Shown piece by piece: positions 18,675 to 23,755 of a stretch of 23,755 nt of DNA. How positions within the stretch are numbered: the first letter of the stretch is position 1; each line of letters opens with the position of its first letter. The stretch covers positions 1-23,755 of the forward strand of contig CAZPFL010000058.1 of assembly GCA_964585785.1 (NCBI GenBank), read 5' to 3'. The stretch is from WHUA01 sp964585785 (GTDB taxonomy: Bacteria > Pseudomonadota > Alphaproteobacteria > UBA8366). The notes below the pieces were generated by a model. The model saw only the letters and a program-made list of their open reading frames with translations, searched no databases and was not told the DNA's origin. The translations under genes and the position numbers were made by a program.

Positions 18675-18716
18675 GCGGCCCTGCCGGCCTTTTGCCACAA
18701 GGACAGGCAGGGCCGC
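18675..18716 (-). terminator. Strong hairpin after the dehalogenase gene
   Basis: A perfect 11-base stem, gcggccctgcc (18675-18685) and ggcagggccgc (18706-18716), with a 20-base loop, 16 bases past the stop of the alpha/beta hydrolase. On the minus strand it is followed by TAATATATG rather than a T-run, so termination may be incomplete or Rho-assisted. It separates the degQ-rarA-side genes from amtB. Confidence 0.55.
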
Positions 18717-18731
18717 AGGGTCAGGCGACGG

Positions 18732-19613
18732 TCAGGCGGCGAAGAACTCGAGCAGCCGGCGCAGCGTCTCCTCCGGCGCGTGCTCGGGCACGTAATGGCC
18801 GGATTCGATCGGCCCGCCGGTCAGGCTGTTGGCGCAGTAATCCTTCCAGATCGGTAGCAGGTCGCCGTAATTCTTGCCGGTGTGGCTCTGCGCGCCCCAC
18901 ACCACCAGCGCCGGGCATTGCACTTTCACCTTGCCGAAGTCGGCCTTGTCCATCTCGAAGTCGCAGGTGGCGCAGGCGCGATAGTCCGAGCAGGAGCCGC
19001 GGATGGTCTTCTCGTCGAAGCAGCGGACGTATTCCGCGAAAGCTTCCTTGGTGAAGGGCTTCAGGCCGATCCCGGCCTTGCCGATTTTCTTCTCCATGTA
19101 CCAATCGGCCGGCACGGCGCCCATCATGCGCTCCGGGAAGCCCGGCTCCTGGATCATGAAGGTCCAATGCCAGGAGCTGTTGGCCCAGCCTTTGGTCGTG
19201 TGCGTCCAGACGTGATAGCTCGGCACGATGTCGATGAAGGCCGCCTTCAGGATCTTGTCCGGATGGTCCTGCGCCATGCGGTGCGCGGTGCGGGCGCCCC
19301 GGTCATGGCCGGCGACGAAGAATTTGTCGTAGCCGAGCGATTTCATGACCTCGACCTGGTCCTGCGCCATCGCCCGGAAGGAGAAGTTGATGTTGTCGGG
19401 ACCGGCGTCGGGCGCCGAGCTGTCGCCATAGCCGCGCAGATCGGCCGCTACCACATGGAAGCGCTCGGCGAGCTGATTGGCAATCTTGTGCCAGGAAACA
19501 TGGGTCAGCGGGTTGCCGTGCAGCAGCAGCAGCGGCGGCCCCTTGCCGCCATGGACGAAATGAATCCGCGCGCCGCTGGTATCGAAGTCCCGAGTCTCGA
19601 ATCCTTCGAACAT
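18732..19613 (-). CDS. Alpha/beta hydrolase, fluoroacetate (haloacetate) dehalogenase-like
   Basis: 293-residue cytosolic alpha/beta hydrolase. Fluoroacetate dehalogenases attack the C-F bond with an aspartate and hydrolyse the ester formed. All residues known for this from the Burkholderia FA1 and Rhodopseudomonas RPA1163 enzymes have counterparts: oxyanion segment HGNPLTH (32-38), nucleophile Asp104 in GHDRGAR with carboxylate-binding Arg105 and Arg108, Asp128 in IDIVPSY, halide-binding His149 and Trp150, Tyr211 in DYRA, and His273 in ESGHYVPE. Numbering is within two residues of FA1. The cap region is Cys-rich (DYRACATCDF), unlike those enzymes. The start is ATG 19613 after GGAGG. It follows the C45 gene by 36 bases and ends in a strong hairpin. 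The alternatives are a haloacetate enzyme of other specificity or an epoxide hydrolase; the latter is less likely because of the HDRGAR and HW residues. Confidence 0.82.
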   Translation of the reverse strand: MFEGFETRDFDTSGARIHFVHGGKGPPLLLLHGNPLTHVSWHKIANQLAERFHVVAADLRGYGDSSAPDAGPDNINFSFRAMAQDQVEVMKSLGYDKFFVAGHDRGARTAHRMAQDHPDKILKAAFIDIVPSYHVWTHTTKGWANSSWHWTFMIQEPGFPERMMGAVPADWYMEKKIGKAGIGLKPFTKEAFAEYVRCFDEKTIRGSCSDYRACATCDFEMDKADFGKVKVQCPALVVWGAQSHTGKNYGDLLPIWKDYCANSLTGGPIESGHYVPEHAPEETLRRLLEFFAA

Positions 19614-19649
19614 CTTGCCTCCATCTGTTGATCTTTTACATGCGCCGGG

Positions 19650-20699
19650 TCAGGACGACGGGCGCGCGGTCCGGCTGTCGAACACGGGCGCCGCAGCGGG
19701 GTCGTCGTAGACCCGCCAAGCCACACCGTCTTGGGAGATTTCGAAGAGGGCCGTGGCGAGAGTATAGCCCGTGTCCTTGCCCCCGGTCACCTTGCGGCAG
19801 ATCGGATAGTCGCCGTCCGCCGAGTCGCGGAGAACCGTGAGCGGGTCGGACACCGCCGCTGCCGACAGCAGCGCATCGGCCCGCGCCTGGCGGGCGCGCG
19901 AGGAGGCGGCGATCTCCTGGTCGAGGCCGGCAAAGGCCTGGAAGACCAGGTGGTTGGCATGCGCACGGGGCACCGTCACCGCGATCGCGCTAAAGCCGCT
20001 GGCCGGCGCCTCGACCGACCACAGCCGCGCGTCCCCGCGAAAGCCCAGATTGTGGTGAAAGCCGGCGGCGCGGTCCTTGCGCTCCAGCAGCCGCCAGACG
20101 CTCTCGATATCGCGGCAGCCGAGCACGGCGCGACTGATCACGTGGCGCGCCACGCCCGCCTGCTGGTCGAGCGGCCGGATGTGGTTGATCGTCTGCGCCA
20201 GCCCCGCCGCGTTGGCGCCGAAAGTATGGCCCGGCAGCAGCCCGGGCGCGCAGAAGCTGGTGAAGGCCGGGCCGTCGTCGGGCCGGGCGGAAACGATGAA
20301 GCAATGGCCGGCGAGCTGCGGCGCGTCGTCCTCGTTATGCCCGATCAGCGCCGGGCGGCCCGACGTCGGGTCGCCCGGGATCAGCACGTCGGTGCAGCCC
20401 TGCGCGCCCGTGAAGCCGGCGTTGCCCGGCAGGTCGCCCCGGCAGTTCCACAAGAAGACCTCCTCGAAGGGCGCGTCCACGCCCGCGGCGATGCCCTCGA
20501 TCTCGCGCATCAAAGCGGGGAAGGCGCGCCGCGAGCAGGCCTCGATTTCGGCCAGCCGCTCGCTGCCGCGCCAGGGCTGCAGCGCCTGGAAACGGCCGAG
20601 GCGGCGCACCACCTGGCGAAAAGCCTCGCCCCCGACCCGGCCGATCGCCATGCCGAGGGAGAAGGGGTCACCGGCGGCTTCGATAAGACGCAAGGTCAC
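19650..20699 (-). CDS. C45-family autoprocessing Ntn hydrolase / acyltransferase
   Basis: 349 residues, similar to the C45 family founded on fungal acyl-CoA:6-aminopenicillanic acid acyltransferase. These precursors cut themselves before a cysteine, which then becomes the N-terminal nucleophile acting on amide bonds. The expected site is Gly101-Cys102-Thr103 in GAQGCTDVLI, preceded by WNCRGDLPG and followed by IGHNEDD, both family motifs; SFCAPGLLPGHTFGAN and NHIRP complete the pattern. No signal peptide is seen. The start is GTG 20699, overlapping the rarA stop by four bases (GTGA), so it is translationally coupled to rarA. The substrate is unknown. A dehalogenase-like gene follows 36 bases on. 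Confidence 0.82.
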   Translation of the reverse strand: MTLRLIEAAGDPFSLGMAIGRVGGEAFRQVVRRLGRFQALQPWRGSERLAEIEACSRRAFPALMREIEGIAAGVDAPFEEVFLWNCRGDLPGNAGFTGAQGCTDVLIPGDPTSGRPALIGHNEDDAPQLAGHCFIVSARPDDGPAFTSFCAPGLLPGHTFGANAAGLAQTINHIRPLDQQAGVARHVISRAVLGCRDIESVWRLLERKDRAAGFHHNLGFRGDARLWSVEAPASGFSAIAVTVPRAHANHLVFQAFAGLDQEIAASSRARQARADALLSAAAVSDPLTVLRDSADGDYPICRKVTGGKDTGYTLATALFEISQDGVAWRVYDDPAAAPVFDSRTARPSS

Positions 20700-22018
20700 G
20701 ACGACCCGCCGCCGGATTTACGCCGCTCCACACGGAGCTTCTCCCAATAGGCGAGGCGCTTGGCGATCTCGCGCTCGAAGCCGCGGTCGGCCGGGCTGTA
20801 GAAACGCTCGCGCGGGATGCCGTCGGGAAAGTAGTTCTGGCCGGAGAAAGCGTCCTCGGCGTGGTGGTCGTATTCATAGCCCGCGCCGTAGCCGAGCTCC
20901 TGCATCAGCCGGGTCGGCGCGTTCAGGATATGCTTGGGCGGGCTGAGCGAGCCGGTCTCCTTCGCCGCCCGGCGCGCGGCGCCGAAGGCCGCATAGGCCG
21001 CGTTCGACTTGGGGGCGGTACCCAGATAGATCACGAGGTGGGCCAGGGCCAGCTCGCCCTCGGGCGAGCCGATCCGCTCATAGGTCTCCCACGCCGCCAG
21101 CGCCTGCACCGCCGCGTTGGGATCGGCGAGCCCGATATCCTCGTAGGCGAAGCGCAGCAGCCGGCGGGCGATGTAGCGCGGGTCCTCGCCGCCCGCCAGC
21201 ATGCGCGCGAGCCAGTAGAGCGCCGCGTCCGTGTCGGAGCCGCGCAGCGACTTGTGCAGCGCGCTGATCAGGTTGTAGTGGCTCTCCTGTCCCTTGTCGT
21301 AGACCGGGGCGCGCCGCTGCACCGCCTCGGCCAGCGCCTTGCGATCGAGCCGCGGAGCCGCGGGCAGGCGGAACAGCTCTTCGCAGAGATTGAAGATGAA
21401 GCGGCCGTCGCCGTCGGCCATCGCAATCAGGCTGTCGCGCGCCTCGTCCTCGAGCGGCAGCGGCCGGCCCTCGGCCTCCTCGGCGCGCCGCAGCAGGGTG
21501 TCGAGCGCGTCGTGGTCGAGGCGGTTCAGAACGAAGACCTGGCAGCGCGACAGCAGCGCCGCGTTCAGCTCGAAGCTGGGATTTTCCGTCGTGGCGCCGA
21601 CCAGGATGACGGTGCCGTCCTCGACATAGGGCAGGAAGCCGTCCTGCTGCGCGCGGTTGAAGCGGTGGATCTCGTCGACGAAGAGCAGCGTCCCGCTGCC
21701 CGCCACCCGGCGGGCCTTGGCGCGCTCGAACACCTTGCGCAGGTCGGCGACGCCCGAGAAGACTGCCGAGAGCGGCTCGAAGGCGAGCGAGACCTCGTCG
21801 GCCAGCAGGCGCGCAATGGTCGTCTTGCCGCAGCCCGGCGGCCCCCAGAAGACCATCGAGGCGAGGGTGTCGGAGGCCAGCATGCGCCGGATCGGCCCGT
21901 CCGGCCCCAGCAAGTGATCCTGTCCGACGATTTCATCGAGCGTGCGCGGACGGAGCCGGTCGGCCAAGGGCCGCGGCGCTGACTTTTCGAAGAGACCCGG
22001 CTGTGACGGACCGCTCAA
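20696..22018 (-). CDS. rarA: Replication-associated recombination protein RarA (AAA+ ATPase)
   Basis: 440-residue homotetrameric clamp-loader-like ATPase (MgsA/WRNIP1 family) acting at stalled forks. Walker A is GPPGCGKTT (59-67), Walker B LLFVDEIHRF, sensor 1 GATTENPSFE, and the C-terminal part has the MgsA tetramerisation domain (EDIGLADP, LVIYLGTAPKSNAAY). The start is placed at TTG 22018: GGAGG lies six bases upstream, and the resulting length matches Escherichia coli RarA. Longer readings of this frame run into degQ coding sequence. Residues 6-10 (QPGLF) fit a QxxLF clamp-binding motif. It lies 25 bases behind degQ and overlaps the C45 gene at its end. Confidence 0.94.
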   Translation of the reverse strand: MSGPSQPGLFEKSAPRPLADRLRPRTLDEIVGQDHLLGPDGPIRRMLASDTLASMVFWGPPGCGKTTIARLLADEVSLAFEPLSAVFSGVADLRKVFERAKARRVAGSGTLLFVDEIHRFNRAQQDGFLPYVEDGTVILVGATTENPSFELNAALLSRCQVFVLNRLDHDALDTLLRRAEEAEGRPLPLEDEARDSLIAMADGDGRFIFNLCEELFRLPAAPRLDRKALAEAVQRRAPVYDKGQESHYNLISALHKSLRGSDTDAALYWLARMLAGGEDPRYIARRLLRFAYEDIGLADPNAAVQALAAWETYERIGSPEGELALAHLVIYLGTAPKSNAAYAAFGAARRAAKETGSLSPPKHILNAPTRLMQELGYGAGYEYDHHAEDAFSGQNYFPDGIPRERFYSPADRGFEREIAKRLAYWEKLRVERRKSGGGSS

Positions 22019-22043
22019 TCGGCACCTCCGCCGTGAAGGCTGG

Positions 22044-23468
22044 TTAGCCCACTTCCACGCGTAATTTCTTATCGCCGCGGCGAATTTCAACCATCCAATG
22101 GTTCTGCGGCTGGCGCGTGGCCCGCTTGAGGTCCTCGACCACGCTGATCTTCCGGCCGTTGACGCTGAGGACGACATCGCCGGGCCGGAGCCCGATCCGC
22201 GAGGCCCAGGAGCCGCGCTCGATGTCGATGACGAGCACGCCGACCGCCGACTCGTCGACGCCGACTTCGGCCGCCACCGCGGGCGACAGATTGACGATCT
22301 TGGCGCCGGAGAGCGGGCTCTCGTTCTGCAGGATGGTCGTATCGCGCGGCGGTATCTCCGGCGGCGCCTTGAGATGGAAGGGAAGCTCCATCACCTTGCC
22401 GTGCCGGCGCACGGTCATGACGACCGTCTCGCCGATCTCGCGCGTCGCCAAGCGGAAACGGAGGCCCTGCAGGTCATCCACCGCCTTGTGATCCACCTCC
22501 ATGATGACGTCGCCGCGCCGAATGCCGGCGCGCTCTGCGGGACCGTTCGGCTGCACCGATTCGACCAGCACGCCGCCCGGCCGATCCAGGCCGATGGCCG
22601 AGGCGATGTCCGCGGTCACCTCCGTGGCGCGCAGCGATATCCATGGCCGAACCAAGGGCTTACCGGTTATCGCGCTGTGCACGATGGTGCGGACCATGTT
22701 GCTCGGGATCGCGAAGCCGATGCCGACCGAGCCGCCGCTTTTCGAGAAGATCGCGGTGTTGATGCCGATCAGCTTGCCGTCCATCGAGACCAGTGCGCCA
22801 CCCGAGTTGCCGGGGTTGATCGCCGCGTCGGTCTGAATGAAGGAGCGAAAATCGGTGATGCCGACCTCGGTCCGCGCGAGACCGGAGACGATGCCCGAGC
22901 TGACGGTCTGGCCGATGCCGAACGGATCGCCAATCGCGAGGACAAGGTCGCCCACCTCGAGCTTGTCCGCGTCGCCGAATTCGAGATAGGGCAGCTTCTC
23001 GCCCTTCACATTGATGCGCAGCACCGCGATATCGGTGCGCTTGTCGTTGACCAGGATCTTGGCGGCGAACTCCCGCCGGTCGGCGAGCACCACGGTGATC
23101 TTGTCCGCGTCCTTGATGACATGGTGGTTGGTCACGATGATGCCGTCGCTGCGCACGATCACGCCGGAGCCGAGCGAGTTCTCCAGCCGCTTGCGCGTGC
23201 CGCCGAAGGGCGCCGCGTCGCCGAAGAACCGGCGGAAGACGGGATCGTCGAAGAAGGGCGAGACGTTGCGCTCCTGCACCACGCGCTTGGTGTAGATGTT
23301 GACGACCGCGGGCGCCACCTTGCGCACGATCGGCGCGTAGGAAAACTGGATCTGCCGGCGGTTGTCGGGCGCAACCCGCTGCTGCGCCGCGGCCGGCAAA
23401 GAGGCGGCCAGGACCACGGCGACGAGGAACGACGCCCTTAGCGATCTGTGCATGGCCGATCTATGCAT
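22044..23468 (-). CDS. degQ: Periplasmic serine endoprotease, DegP/DegQ (Do) family
   Basis: 474-residue HtrA-family protease and chaperone of the cell envelope. It has a signal peptide (about 1-29, ending PAAAQQ), a trypsin-like domain with triad His116 (TNHHVI), Asp146 (RTDIAVL) and Ser222 (NPGNSGGAL), then two PDZ domains (about 265-365 and 385-470). The LA-loop region contains the Phe-rich PFFDDPVFRRFF. Whether it is DegP, DegQ or DegS-like cannot be settled; two PDZ domains exclude DegS. The start is ATG 23468, seven bases after AAGG; an in-frame ATG at 23453 lies in the second copy of a 15-base duplication. It follows the rplQ terminator, so it needs its own promoter, which I could not identify. 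Confidence 0.93.
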   Translation of the reverse strand: MHRSAMHRSLRASFLVAVVLAASLPAAAQQRVAPDNRRQIQFSYAPIVRKVAPAVVNIYTKRVVQERNVSPFFDDPVFRRFFGDAAPFGGTRKRLENSLGSGVIVRSDGIIVTNHHVIKDADKITVVLADRREFAAKILVNDKRTDIAVLRINVKGEKLPYLEFGDADKLEVGDLVLAIGDPFGIGQTVSSGIVSGLARTEVGITDFRSFIQTDAAINPGNSGGALVSMDGKLIGINTAIFSKSGGSVGIGFAIPSNMVRTIVHSAITGKPLVRPWISLRATEVTADIASAIGLDRPGGVLVESVQPNGPAERAGIRRGDVIMEVDHKAVDDLQGLRFRLATREIGETVVMTVRRHGKVMELPFHLKAPPEIPPRDTTILQNESPLSGAKIVNLSPAVAAEVGVDESAVGVLVIDIERGSWASRIGLRPGDVVLSVNGRKISVVEDLKRATRQPQNHWMVEIRRGDKKLRVEVG

Positions 23469-23471
23469 GGC
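23442..23471. repeat. Tandem 15-base duplication over the degQ start codon
   Basis: Units 23442-23456 (cgatctgtgcatggc) and 23457-23471 (cgatctatgcatggc) differ at one base. Each carries an ATG in frame, giving the doubled N terminus MHRSAMHRS. The duplication therefore adds five residues ahead of the signal peptide and offers two start codons. Confidence 0.85.
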
Positions 23472-23515
23472 CGCACCTTACCCCTGCGCGGCGCGTGCGC
23501 CAACGGCCCTGACGC

Positions 23516-23542
23516 AAGAAGGGCCGGCCCTGCGGCCGACCC
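23516..23542 (-). terminator. Rho-independent terminator of the rplQ (ribosomal protein) operon
   Basis: A 9-base-pair stem (23534-23542 with 23521-23529, one G-U pair) and a 4-base loop, followed on the minus strand by TTCTT. It lies 31 bases after the rplQ stop and before degQ. Confidence 0.8.
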
Positions 23543-23573
23543 CTCGCTATCTCGTTGCGAAACAGCACCAGCC

Positions 23574-23755
23574 TTACGCCGCCGCGCTCTCCGTCTCGTC
23601 GTCGGTCTGCAGCGGGCCGGAGTCCAGGCCCTTTGCATCGACGTCGCGATCGACCAGCTCGATGACCGCCATCGCGGCCGCGTCGCCGTAGCGGTAACCC
23701 GCCTTCAGCACGCGCGTATAGCCGCCGTTGCGCTCCTTGTAGCGCGGGCCCAGCG
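23574..23755 (-). CDS. rplQ: 50S ribosomal protein L17 (C-terminal 60 residues; runs off the right edge)
   Basis: The C-terminal part of L17, a large-subunit protein near the exit tunnel. Recognisable L17 pattern: GPRYKERNGGYTRVLKAGYRYGD, shown here in pieces as GPRYKERNGG, TRVLK and RYGDAA, then AVIELVDRD, followed by an acidic tail ending TDDETESAAA. The stop is TAA at 23574-23576 and a terminator follows. rpoA would be expected just beyond the right edge, as L17 closes the alpha operon in most bacteria. Confidence 0.93.
   Translation of the reverse strand, partial: LGPRYKERNGGYTRVLKAGYRYGDAAAMAVIELVDRDVDAKGLDSGPLQTDDETESAAA

Noticed and set aside
18546..18731. Sigma54 promoter for amtB
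   Set aside because: TGG...GC candidates on the minus strand are off by one or two bases from the fixed GG-GC spacing and lack the rest of the consensus. No TGCACC-GGTGCA NtrC site was seen.
22019..22177. N-terminal extension of RarA to an ATG at 22177
   Set aside because: The extra residues are degQ sequence read in another frame, and family homology begins after the TTG at 22018 with its GGAGG site.
22098..23441. A 447-codon open frame antisense to degQ
   Set aside because: Shadow frame with no recognisable domain; the minus strand carries an intact HtrA protease.

Overview
This is a GC-rich chromosomal segment from an alphaproteobacterium. The evidence is the ATP12-family F1 chaperone, the rplQ-degQ-rarA and crcB-rluC-HAD-ATP12-pccB gene order, alphaproteobacterial-type core enzymes, and extragenic palindromes of the type common in Rhodospirillales-like genomes. 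I cannot place it to genus. Almost everything is on the minus strand; only lipB and the esterase behind it are on the plus strand. There is no prophage, insertion sequence, CRISPR array or rRNA, and no gene-free gap longer than about 190 bases.

Left part (1-4600): the N-terminal part of an isovaleryl-CoA dehydrogenase (leucine catabolism) that continues past the left edge, the Mg2+ channel gene mgtE, and the NADP-type malic enzyme maeB with its phosphotransacetylase-like tail. A tRNA-Leu(GAG) with its own terminator follows. Divergent from it are lipB (octanoyltransferase) and an exported PHB-depolymerase-like esterase (4705-6342). This pair ends against two inverted copies of a hairpin repeat.

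Middle part (6500-12570), read on the minus strand: ATP12, pccB, a small two-helix membrane protein, threonine aldolase, pccA and acylphosphatase. Both subunits of propionyl-CoA carboxylase are present but separated by two unrelated genes. Upstream of ATP12 and translationally coupled to it are an AsmA-family envelope protein and a HAD phosphatase, then a pseudouridine synthase and the fluoride channel crcB.

Right part (16859-23755): glnK and amtB (nitrogen sensing and ammonium uptake, in the less usual amtB-first order), an alpha/beta hydrolase with the complete active site of fluoroacetate dehalogenases, an autoprocessing C45-type Ntn hydrolase overlapping rarA, the clamp-loader-like AAA+ protein RarA, the periplasmic protease DegQ/DegP, the rplQ operon terminator and the C-terminal part of ribosomal protein L17.

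Most of the window is ordinary core genome. The points most worth a second look are: (i) a dehalogenase with all known defluorination residues, upstream on the same strand of a CrcB fluoride exporter, in what looks like a four-gene insertion in an otherwise conserved block; (ii) two copies of the AT-rich palindrome CTACTAGTAG, each encoding Leu-Leu-Val with rare codons inside unrelated genes; (iii) covarying palindromic repeats; (iv) a run of three hairpins upstream of amtB; and (v) two in-frame 15-base tandem duplications sitting exactly on a stop codon and a start codon.
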